Source: Osedax fenrisi | Taxonomy: Eukaryota; Annelida; Polychaeta; Sabellida; Siboglinidae | DNA length: 64,000 nt | Reading direction: 5' to 3' | NCBI GenBank assembly: GCA_964019155.1 | Contig: OZ025239.1 | Location: forward strand, 104,280,298 to 104,344,297 | In this document: one piece after another, positions 46,449-57,290 of the stretch | Position numbering within the stretch: the stretch's first letter is position 1 | Layout of the letters: the number at the start of each line of letters is the position of its first letter | Translations under genes and position numbers: made by a program | Notes under the pieces: model-generated | Told to the model about the DNA's origin: nothing | What the model saw: only the letters and a program-made list of their open reading frames with translations | The model's database searches: none

Positions 46449-46789
46449 CCCAGCAAACAGTAAGAGCAGCATAATAGCAGCATAACAGCAAATGCTAGAG
46501 CCTCAAATGTTTACATTGTGCTATTATGCTGCTATTAAATTTCTATTATGCTGCTATTAATTTGTAATGATATTATGCTGCTATTAATTATAATATCAGC
46601 ATAATAGCAGCATAATAGACATTTAAAATTAATAGCAGCATAATATCAGCATAATAGCAGCATAACATCATTACAAATTAATAGCAGCATAATAGACATT
46701 TAATAGCAGCATAATAGCACAATGTAAACATTTGAGGCTCTAGCATTTGATGTTATGCTGCTATTATGCTGCTCTTACTGTTTGCTGGG
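46449..46789. mobile_element. 341-bp foldback element, CCCAGCAAAC family copy 2
   Basis: Same ends, same TA flanks and same internal blocks as 45519-45931, with fewer GCTGCTATTAT repeats. Confidence 0.9.
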
Positions 46790-46899
46790 TATAGGCGTCG
46801 TTAGATAATAAAAAACAAAAATAAAATACAAATAATAAAATAGAACGAATTACAATGATTTAAAACGGACACAGTTTACGTTTAAACAAAGAAAGTTAT

Positions 46900-47421
46900 C
46901 CAAAAGATTTTCCAAAGGAAAGATATTGCACTCCCTATCTATCTCTAGTACCTCGAAATGTAAATTTAAAATGAAAAAACAATATTAACACTAGATGGCG
47001 AAATAGTATATGAAATGTTAAATCATGTGATATTTTTATTTAAATTTCTTGTTTTCTAATTATATACATACATTTAAAATCATTACAATATAATACATGT
47101 AGTTTTTTTTAATATTAGATTTATAACAATATATTTATCATTTATTTTATTTGTTTATATTAAATATAACTAATCAGTGTATTCTATTGTTATATAATTA
47201 TATTATCATTTAAATACATATTATAATACAATATACATGTATATTGCATAGACATAGGAGCGAATTTGCTCCTATGTCTATGGTATATTGTATATAATTT
47301 ACTATTACAATAAATATAGAAATGTCTTATTATCTGAATAATACCGCTAGATGGCAATATCGAATTATTAGGTGACACAAATATACACAAGTGCAATATC
47401 TTTCCTTTGGAAAATCTTTGG
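46900..47421. mobile_element. 522-bp TIR element, AAAGATTTTCC family copy 2
   Basis: Ends CCAAAAGATTTTCCAAAGGA and its inverse, followed by aagatattgcac. TTAT lies on both sides (46896-46899, 47422-47425). Contains a perfect 16-bp-arm hairpin at 47249-47283 (catagacataggagc / gctcctatgtctatg). Confidence 0.8.
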
Positions 47422-47425
47422 TTAT

Positions 47426-47880
47426 GCTACACAACGAATATCATATGGCAGTGAATTCCAGCTTTTCGGAGCAATAACCGAGAAATCTGATTCATAGTAT
47501 GCCAATGATGTATATCGTTGCACCAACTTCATGATGTATCATTTATAGTATTACAGTCTAGTATATAAACCCTGTGTACTTACATAACTACATTCACGTA
47601 CATGTATGTATGCATATATACTTATATAGTTCTTGGGTGATATTAGGTAGGTACCGGTAGAGGTTATTCAATGAAACTTGTATATAGTCTATATAGAAAT
47701 GTATAAATAGAATTACATATTACTCCTGTGATCGGATAACTCTAATAAATAACCATAATGTCGTAGCTTATGTAATAACTATCTCAGTAACTAATCCTAG
47801 ATATATTCACTAGATTCAATATGTTTATATTGATATTTTGTATATTTATTATTAGTATTTTTTCTATGTTCAGTTGTGGT
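47426..47880. other. AT-rich spacer with no gene seen
   Basis: No clear coding segment or repeat. Confidence 0.4.
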
Positions 47881-48440
47881 ATGTATTTTATGATAATGAG
47901 GTAGTTGATATTTTCTTAAATCTACAATTCTCTTTTTATACATAGTATTATATTTATTTAAAGTTTTAATACGATTTTTATTAAGAGTTATATTTAATTA
48001 TCCGAAATGACGTTTTCCTGTATTCCATGTCTTGCGAATATAAATTTAATAGAATTAATAACAGTTATTGATCTCTCATCACGGATTAACATTGTTTTGA
48101 TATAACTTGAATAATAATCGACCATGACTACGTATTTAGACTACTTGAACTAATATAGGTCTGTTTCTACTGTTTCCCAAGGTTTTCTTGGAACTGGAAC
48201 TAATTGTATCTATAGGCTCTCAATATATCTTGGTACTTACTCTGCATTGATTACAATCTATTACATTTCTTTCAATGTCTCTAGATATCCTAAACCAATG
48301 AACGCTATTGTTAGCCCTTTCTAAATATCTGGTAATGCCCAGATGACCAGTATGACATATTTTCAATAATATCGTTTCTATTTATTTCAAGTATAACTGC
48401 ACGATTTTGACATGTTAAACATCCTTTATTTAGTATTGTT
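47880..48440 (-). pseudogene. Ty3/Gypsy-type integrase relic
   Basis: Minus strand shows, with frame breaks, CHTGHLGITRYLERANN followed by DCNQC (the HH-CC zinc-binding domain), then VMVDYYSSYIKTM, SIKFIFARHGIQENVISDN (the first two acidic residues of the integrase core in their usual setting) and a basic KKRIVDLRKYQLPHYHK tail. Typical of Ty3/Gypsy pol C-termini. No LTRs or reverse transcriptase found. Confidence 0.75.
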
Positions 48441-48469
48441 GATTCTCATGATATCTCTGAGGCACTAAT

Positions 48470-49120
48470 GCATTCACGTGAAGGGAGAGTTTAGGTGTAG
48501 GTGTAGGGTGATTGTATATATATAAGGTGTAAGTATGTTTATACACTAGTTGGGTGTATGATTTAGGGTGCTTTTAGTTTGTTTGGTTGGATTTGTATCT
48601 AGTTCCATGTTAAATTTATCGGAAAAGTCGGATAAGTTTCATTGGATAAGTCAGACACACATTATTGTCATTTTTATGATTTTTATACTGGATAAGTCAG
48701 AATTTTTATAAATTGTCAGAAATGTTTACTTTTAAAAATGTATATTATAATTTTAGTAATTAAAATTATTGAATGCAATATGTTATGTTATTGATTGTTG
48801 CATAATTCCACATTTCGGTAACCCTTTAACTAACGCTACTGAATCTCGGATAAGTCGGACAACTCGCTAAGTCAGACACTTTTCCCGGTCCCTTGCGTAT
48901 CCGACTTATCGGGAGTTGACTGTATATATATTTATAACCATAAGCACGCACTTATATTACATTTTATTTCAGTGATATGATATTATAAAATAGTAACATA
49001 GAATCAAGCATTTTCATTGGTCATGTGGCCCGTATTACTAACATTAGGTGGCCCGTATTGCAAACATTTGATACATTAGATTTCCACCCCTCACACACTT
49101 AATATTGAATATAAAGTAGA
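48470..49120. other. AT-rich stretch; GGTGTAGGTGTAGG run and GGATAAGTCAGA repeats
   Basis: Several copies of a ggataagtcagaca-like phrase at 48618, 48640, 48690, 48846 and 48866, one inverted at 48900. No gene seen. Confidence 0.45.
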
Positions 49121-49124
49121 ATGT

Positions 49125-49427
49125 ATACATTTATATTCTTCGTATTTAATTAAAATTTCCAATGGTGCTTTGAAATATTTAATTAATAGTAGATTTATCA
49201 ACGAAAATGGTTGATAAATAAATTATTATTTAGTACATTTTCATTTGAAAACTATTTTTTGATATAATGATCAATATTAGAATTATGAATGCACATATTA
49301 AAATAAAAAAGACTAATTATTAATAGAAATATGAAACTGAATAAATCTTGTATATATTTTTTTTTATTTGAACAATAATTATTGAGATATCGCAGTGGCA
49401 CGTATTAGACATAATTCCCCTACTTGG
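49125..49427. repeat. Dispersed repeat related to 34838-35105
   Basis: Shares tacatttatattcttcgtat, ccaatggtgctttgaaatat and gataatgatcaatattagaa-type segments and the right end acataattcccct. Confidence 0.65.
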
Positions 49428-49557
49428 AATTAGATAGTATTTCAGAAACTATATAAAACTCCTATGTACGTAAAATATTCGCATTATGTAATTTAAAACT
49501 TAATATTTATAATATAATATAAAATATAAATATTTTCGAAAATTAATTATAGGAAAA

Positions 49558-49740
49558 CAACATATGAATTGCGTGTGTTAACTAAAAGTAACGCGCATTG
49601 AATTCTGATTGGATAGTGGATAATATATGGTATATCTAAATATCGATATATTTAGGGTTTCGATATTATGTGCCAAGGAGTCGGTATTCGAGACAGTGCC
49701 TGTAATATCAACACCCATGTTATCTCAGAGTTAGGGAGTC
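49558..49740. repeat. Direct repeat (GCGTGTGTTAACTAAAAGTAACGC), copy 1
   Basis: ~180-bp segment starting at the near-palindrome gcgtgtgttaactaaaagta and ending at tgttatctcagagtta. Copy 2 is at 50370-50540 and a partial third copy at 50618-50680. Confidence 0.8.
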
Positions 49741-50369
49741 CCCTACAGTGTTTTTATTGTTAAATTAATTATCTAATTATAACAAAAATTAGAATATTTA
49801 CAAAATATTTAAATTAAATAATATAAAGTATTCCATTTAGAACATACCATATTAATATTTATAAAATAATAATTATATAGATAAATGTAAAATTCCACTT
49901 ATTTTAGTAATTTATTTTTTAAAGAAATGATAATATTCTATATTATATAACTTATTGAATATTTGATATAATATAATATTTTAAAGATATTATTATTTCT
50001 ATATATTATTAAATATGATTGTTTTATAAAAGTTTACTTATTCATTAGTATTAAGTATTTATTAATTAAATAATTATAAAATCTATATTGTAATTTTTTT
50101 TGTTATTAAAAAAAACAATTTATTGTAATATATCATTGGGTATTGAATTATATTTAAAACATATTAGATATTCTTATAGTATTTTATTCTCTTTAAAATA
50201 AATATAATTTGTAATGTTAAGAAATCAATATTTCATATAGAAATGCGTATTTGAAAATGTATACTACTAAATATCAAAAATATATAAGATTTCACAGGCT
50301 GTGACTCACAGCGCTATAACAACAGGACAGGACATATTTATGCAGCCCTTAATGGGTAAGAATAAATAT

Positions 50370-50540
50370 AACTTGCGTGTGTTAACTAAAAGTAACGCAT
50401 ATTTAAATCTGATTGAATATTGGATATTGAATAATATATGGTATATAATATAGATATATTTAGTATGTCGATATTATGTGCAAATGTAGGTATTAGAGAC
50501 AGTTCGCATACTATCGACACCCCTGTTATCTCAGAGTTAA
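50370..50540. repeat. Direct repeat, copy 2
   Basis: Diverged copy of 49558-49740. The 630 bp between is AT-rich, with a short GC-richer phrase (acaggctgtgactcacagcg) at 50290. Confidence 0.8.
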
Positions 50541-51019
50541 ATCAACTTAATACATATAAATAAAATTTGTAAATATTTAATTGGGAAATAATAAAGTTAT
50601 GCATCACCATGGTGATTTATTGTTAGTGTGTCGGTATTCGAGATCTCTCCCCTGCATGTCGATATTAATGCACTCTTCCCCTATTATGGTTTTACTTTTT
50701 AAATATTTGAATAATAACTTATTTTAAATAATTGTAAATACTTTACTAATTAAAAGAATTCGTAATACTGTGCATAATATTGTAGCTACATGTATCTAGA
50801 TCAAGTAAATGTATATAAATATTATTAATATATTATAATGTGACTATGGTATTATCTTAGTATTAACCAAGATATATTAATTATAGTAACCCATATGATT
50901 GTATTATTACCGACCCCCTAAATTACTTAATATCCAATCAAAATAGATAATTTGTGTACTTTGAAATTATTTATAATTTGTATTTGTATTAGTGATGTAA
51001 ATGATGCTCAAATGTAAAG

Positions 51020-51555
51020 TATGGTGCAATCTCAGTCTCATTTACCTAAAGTCTCAACTCGGCTCGGGCTCGTTTTGTTAGAGTCTCGGCTCGGCTCGGG
51101 CTAGCTTGGCTAGAGTCTCGGGCTCGCTTGGCTAGAGTCTCGGCTCGGGCTCGTTTTTTTTCCGAAAATGAAAGTCTCGGATCGGCATCAATAACCAAAA
51201 GTCTCGGCTCAGCATCAAAAATCTCGGTATTATTTACACCACTAAATGAAATTTACATTATTATTCACTGAATCGCGAAGATGGCGCAGATTATTTTTTT
51301 TTAATTGATGTAAATGTGAAATATATAAAAATTAGTATTAAAATGTAATTTCAAAAAAGCATCATTTCGACTCGGTAATGTATTGTAAAAGTCTCAACTC
51401 GGCTCAGGCTCGTTTGACTAGAGTCTCGATTCGGATCGGGCTCGTTTGGCTAGAGTCTCGGCTCGGCCTGGGCTCGTTTTTTTCCCGAAAATGAAAGTCT
51501 CGACTCGGCATCAAAAACCAATAGTCTCGGCTCGGCATCATTTACATCCATAGTT
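51020..51555. repeat. GTCTCGGCTCGGGCTCG repeat, two ~190-bp blocks
   Basis: Blocks 51040-51240 and 51375-51555 are each built of 20-25-bp gagtctcggctcggctcggg-type units, a cccgaaaatgaaagtctcg phrase and agtctcggctcggcatca units. The blocks are direct repeats of each other. Confidence 0.85.
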
Positions 51556-51614
51556 TGTATCATTTTAACCCGTCATTAGTGTAGTTTAACAGCGTCGATA
51601 ATAATACGATTATT

Positions 51615-53155
51615 GGTGGATATTGAATCTGGCCGCCTAATAATTTTCATATTTTATGGGGCGTGTCTAACTTCTCAAAGATAATTAAATATTAAAATAT
51701 TTAAATATAAATGACATTTCTGTAAATATTTAAATATTCAAAATATTATAATATTAAAACATGTAAATAAATGTAATGAGTATTCAGATATATAGAATAT
51801 ATACAAGTATATACTAATATATTGTATATTGCACATTTAACATATAGCATATTGTGATACGTATAGATATTATTTAAAATGTCTAAATAATCACATTTAA
51901 TAAAATAAATACGGAAATATCATATAAGAATTATTCTTCGAATAAATAAACATCTATTCAATACGCATATACACTTGAATTACAAGTTTATGATAGTATA
52001 TATGTTATATATAATTATATATGTTTCATTTAACTTATATTTTACGATGATGCGTATTAATATTATTTAAATGGCAAAATATTCACATTTAATCAATATA
52101 AATAAGTATATATCGTATAAGAATAAATAAACAACTATTCAATACGTATATAAACTTGAATATTCAATATATTACTATGAATTATATTTATAATACTTAT
52201 ATAGTAGATTATTTATTAAACTTGCCTGACAATGTATTCATTTAAATTTACTAAATATAAAGTTTACAATCATAATTACACATATGGAAATATTATTGTG
52301 AATTAGAGGCGCCATATTTATATGACTAATAGTTTATTTATAGGTGAAGACGCGCTATCATATTAGATTAAATAAATGTAATTCTATTAAATAAAATATA
52401 ATGATATGTTTATATTTGTAATACATAACTATATAGAATGTGTATAGGCATATATAATATATGATATTACATTAACATATTTATTTTAATAACTTACTAC
52501 ATTTATCTTTATTTATCACATATAAATAATATTTATTTATTCATAACTATATAATGTAGGTAAGCATACCTACCTAAGCATTTATAAGAAGAATTAAAAT
52601 TCATTAATTAAAATAAGTTTATTAATTATAAAGTTGAATATATATAAAACAAATAAATATTAAATACACACACATTTATATATATATATATTAAATTAAA
52701 TAAAGTAATATATTACATATATAATAGGTGAATATTTAATTTTATAATTATATTATTATCACGTACAATGTACGTGGAATGTACGTCGTACATTGTACGT
52801 ACAATGTTCGTCGTTGATTATAGTATACCATTTATATATATATATATATGTTATAATTTAATAAGTTCAGATTAATAAAGACAACAACATATACATTATC
52901 AAGACAACTATCTATAGAACAAATAAGTTATATTAGATCTACATATGTATATATTAATTGTATCTAAATTATAATTTATAGAACAAATATAGAACTTCTA
53001 TATAGATATAGTATAGAATTTAAGTTATAGAAATTTCTATTAATATATACATTGTAGAAAATGTACAGAATAATGAAGCTGCCAACATATACATTATGTT
53101 TGTTTTAGTATATTTATAATAAATTCGTAGGTAAATTATATATAATGTATATATA

Positions 53156-53194
<39 letters not shown>

Positions 53195-54131
53195 ATAAAT
53201 AAAGATAAATGTAGTAAATTATTAAAATAAATATGTTAATGTAATATCATATATTATATATGCCTATACACATTCTATATAGTTATGTATTACAAATATA
53301 AACATAAAATTAAAACATATAATTATATTTTATTTAATAGAATTACATTTATTTATTCTAATATGATAGCGCGTCTTCACCTATAAATAAACTATTAGTC
53401 ATATAAATATGGCGCCTCTAATTCACAACAATATTTCCATATGTGTAATTATGATTGTAAACTTTATATTTAGTAAATTTAAATGAATACATTGTCAGGC
53501 AAGTTTACTAAATAATCTACTATATAAGTATTATAAATATAATTCATAGTAATATATTGAATATTCAAGATTATATACGTATTGAATAGTTGTTTATTTA
53601 TTCTTATACGATATATTATATATTATATACTTATTTATATTGATTAAATGTGAATATTTTGCCATTTAAATAATATCAATACGCATCATCGTAAAATATA
53701 AGTTAAATGAATCATATATAATTATATATAACATATATACTATCATAAACTTATTATTCAAGTGTATATGCGTATTGAATAGATGTTTATTTATTCGAAG
53801 AATAATTCTTATACGATATTTCCGTATTTATTTTATTAAATGTGATTATTTAGACATTTTAAATAATATCTATACGTATCACAATATGCTATATGTCAAA
53901 TGTGCAATATACAATATATTAGTATATACTTGTATATATTCTATATATCTGAATACTCATTACATTTATTTACATGTTTTAGGATTATAATATTTGAATA
54001 TTTACAGAAATGTAATTTATATTTAAATCCTGTAATTGGATTTAAATATTTGAATATTTAATTATCTTTGAGAAGTTAGACACGCCCCATAAAATATGAA
54101 AATTATTAGGCGGCCAGATTCAAGTGTAACC
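51615..54131. mobile_element. 2.5-kb element that is a giant inverted repeat
   Basis: Arms of ~0.9 kb (about 51615-52527 and 53184-54131) match in inverse orientation almost throughout, for example tggccgcctaataattttca and ggtgaagacgcgctatcata. Ends GGT...ACC are flanked by CGATTATT at 51607-51614 and 54132-54139. The ~650-bp centre has no ORF but holds a palindromic GTACATTGTAC cluster (52759-52806) and (TA)n. Long TIRs with 8-9-bp duplications are typical of MULE-type or foldback elements. Each arm itself has an internal ~230-bp degenerate direct repeat (aataaataaac-atctattcaatacg). Confidence 0.8.
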
Positions 54132-54358
54132 CGATTATTTAGTATATTTAGTAGTTATATTCATATTCAGATAATGTAAAGTTTAATATAGAAATATAAA
54201 GTTCAATTATTAAGTTTATGAATAGTACACATATGTTATGAAGACAGAATGTTCATAGCAGCTTTATTTGTTATACGAGATACCCTATAGGGAGATACCG
54301 CTATATATATAGCGTATATAAAGTAGTTAAATGCTAATAATAATAAATGATATTTTAC

Positions 54359-54450
54359 CTCTCAGTATCAAGTACGATGTAGCTTCGTCGAGGGCCGAAT
54401 GGATAAAGAAGTAAATCTGGGTCAAATGGGGGCGTTCCCGAGCTGTGACC
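54359..54450 (-). CDS. Possible 92-nt exon, unknown
   Basis: GC-richer minus-strand segment before a GTAAAAT donor. Open for 30 codons (ERPHLTQIYFFIHSALDEAT). The acceptor (ggacaag) is weak. Confidence 0.3.
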
Positions 54451-54714
54451 CTTGTCCAATCAAATTAATAATAGTATATAGTACTAAATATATACTAAAT
54501 ATATTGTACTAAATACCCACATCATCACATATATATTAATTTATTAAAAAACTAAATAAAATTATATGTTATTGATAATTTATTTAAGCAAGTACATAGT
54601 CGAAATATATAATCGAAAGTATAAAGTATAAATATTTGCAAACGATAACTTACGTTATAGAAATAAAAAAAATAACAAATTAAAACGTTTAGTTAATAAA
54701 TCATTATTACCTAC

Positions 54715-55321
54715 GGGAGGGAAGGGAGTAGTGGCCGATAATTAATATGCCTCAGAAGATTTCTAATATATCGATAAATACTGAATTTTAGGCTCTTCTT
54801 TTATTGAATTAACTAGATATCATATAGTTCTAGAATACTGTGATTTCACTTTTATATATAAAGTGTTTAACCTAATAATATAAACGTTTGATTAGGCATT
54901 ACAAAAAGCACTCAAATAAGGTAAGGTTGTAGTAGTGGCCGCTAGTACCAGAAAATGGGATAGGTGTCTCGTAATGTATTCGATTTATATTTTTTTAATT
55001 AAGTAATATTAAATAATTATATTTATGATGCATACGCACCTTATTTGATTCAATGATTTAATTATATATACACATAATACTATTACACATAAATAAGCAT
55101 AAATATAATTAATCATGTTTTTTTCAACATTTGACAACAAATGATTATATACTAAATTAGAGTAGGATTAATTAATTATTTTAAAAAAAAGTGTACTATA
55201 TATTATAGATATTTTGATTATCTAAATATTGTATATAGAACTTTTTATCCTATCAAGCACCATTTAAGCGTTAATTAAAACGGCCACTACTACCTCCTCG
55301 GCCACTACTCCCTTCACTCCC
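54715..55321. mobile_element. ~607-bp TIR element (GGGAGGGAAGGGAGTAGTGGCCG)
   Basis: Left end 54715-54737 and inverse right end 55299-55321 match with one or two differences; CTAC lies on both sides. The gtagtggccg motif recurs inside at 54931 and 55282. No ORF except a low-complexity minus frame. Confidence 0.65.
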
Positions 55322-55348
55322 CTACTCTTATTATTGTATAGGGGAAAG

Positions 55349-55592
55349 TAACCTAATACGGACACTTTAATAATAAATGGTCTTAACATTTTATGACTCA
55401 TTATTTTTATTATTGTTTTAATTAATAATAAATCTAAGTATCTAAATAATAACATTTTTAGATTTAGCTTTATTGGTAGTATTAGTATTATAACACACGC
55501 GATTTTTATGAAAATCAGAATAGTTCATACGCTGCGCGCTGATTGGTTATATGGTATCCGTATTAAAACATCTATAGTGTCCGTATTAGGAA
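55349..55592. repeat. Small inverted-repeat element (TAACCTAATACGGACACT)
   Basis: acctaatacggacact at 55351 and agtgtccgtattagg at 55576-55590. ccgtatta occurs once more at 55558. GC-richer centre (gcgctgattggtt). Confidence 0.5.
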
Positions 55593-55999
55593 CTTATATG
55601 ACCTCTAGATATATGCTTATAACTTAATGAATATTTTATATACAAATATAGAAATTAAATATATTATTTTTAGAATGCTTTATTTATTAATAATATAGTG
55701 ATATATTTTATATCGATTCATTTGTATATTCTTGAGAAGGTTTTAAGTTAACATTTTTTTAATATTTTTTAATATTTAATATTTATTGTATTCCCTATAA
55801 TTTAGTTAATCATATCATTCGCTATAGCGAATGTATACATACTACATATCTGATTATACTCTAACGGTTATATGATTAATGTATTATTCATATATAATAT
55901 TCAACATGCCATAACGCAGTTATAAATTATATTTAGGTGCTATAATATAGAATAGAGTTACGGAGTTCAGTAATTGAAGGAGGAGTGAAACAAGAGAGT

Positions 56000-56640
56000 T
56001 TACAAGATAACAAGGATTCTATTAGCAATTTTAAAATCTTTCCGAGTGTCATTTCCACAAGCATTAAATTTCGATTCATAGTAGAATGTTTTATGGAGAT
56101 TTAATTCAAGTTTATAGGCTTTCCTCGCTATCAGAAATTTAGATTTGTGAGAGGGGGACATGTGAATCTTACGTTCAAGTTTCCTGAGAGAGCGTTTAAC
56201 CGTAGCTAGGTGGGAGGTAAACCAAGGAGAGGAAATATGGAGAGTAAAATAACGAGATTTGATGGGGGACAATGCATTAAGGGAGAATGAAAGACATCAA
56301 TTTGGGGTTATCAAAAGATATATTAGTGTTCCATAAACAGTGGAAGATACGTGAGCAAAGATCCGTATAATTTAGATTTTTTAAATCTCTATAATGCATT
56401 AATGACTTAGTAGATTAGGGCCTTTTAAGGAGAATGGAGGTGTGAAAGTGATCAGTAAAAAGGTCAGAGAGAGAACAAGAAGAAATGAAAGTTTGGTGTA
56501 TTTGGGGTGAAAATGAGGTCAATGATATTGCCACTAATATGGCTAGGAATAAGTATGTGTTGGTTAAGACCCAGGGAATCAGTCAGCTGTTTAAATGAAG
56601 AGTGTGGGGGGAGGAAGAATCAAAATGATAATTAAAATCA
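56000..56640 (-). pseudogene. LINE relic: endonuclease-to-linker region
   Basis: Minus strand from 56640: DFNYHFDSSS (endonuclease GDFN motif), then with frameshifts HISGNIIDLIF and SDLFTDHFHTSILL (SDH motif), and a 90-codon open segment (56272-56000) with SSPWFTSHLATVKRSLRKLERK and SPSHKSKFLIARKAYKLELN, the usual linker between endonuclease and RT in L2/CR1-type LINEs. The RT is absent. Confidence 0.7.
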
Positions 56641-56649
56641 CTGATATTA

Positions 56650-57290
56650 TATTGTGTGTATAAAATAGTCGGCTCTCGTTTAAAAATGTATACATTAACA
56701 AGATGGCGGCTTCGAAAGACTATTAAAGCCATGTCATTATAACCTTATATACGTTTATATAAACTTTTATATAGGCGGTACACATTCATTTAAGTTCCTG
56801 GATAAGATGAAAGGAAAATATATAATATGAAAATAAAATATATAAATAACATAGAGAAGATATAAACAAATTAATAATATTACATATATATATATATACG
56901 TAGGACATATATGTATACGTATACGTAGCATATCTATAGGTAATTGTAAGTATATATTACCATCCCTATACAGTGGAGGGTTTAAAAACCACATATTATT
57001 ATATGACTTTTCTTTTTATTTAAACATATTTAAATATAATCTTTTTATTATTTATTTTAATACACATATTTAATCTATAGAATAATATTATATATATATA
57101 ATAATCTATATAATATATTATATCATTAATTTGTAATAATCTTATATATTATTAAGGCGTAATATATCAAAATGTAACACTAATTTGATACGACGTTATT
57201 GGTTTAAGACTTTATCATATCTATAGATACAGTATTTTGAATGCTTAGACTTAATGCTTAGGTTTGGTATAATGCTCCATATAGTGACGT
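56650..57290. other. AT-rich stretch with no gene seen
   Basis: Low-complexity AT sequence with short TA runs. Ends at the 5' part of LINE C. Confidence 0.4.

Noticed and set aside
53775..53990. 71-codon plus-strand ORF in the right arm of the giant inverted repeat
   Set aside because: AT-rich composition, no conserved counterpart in the left arm reading frame and no domain.
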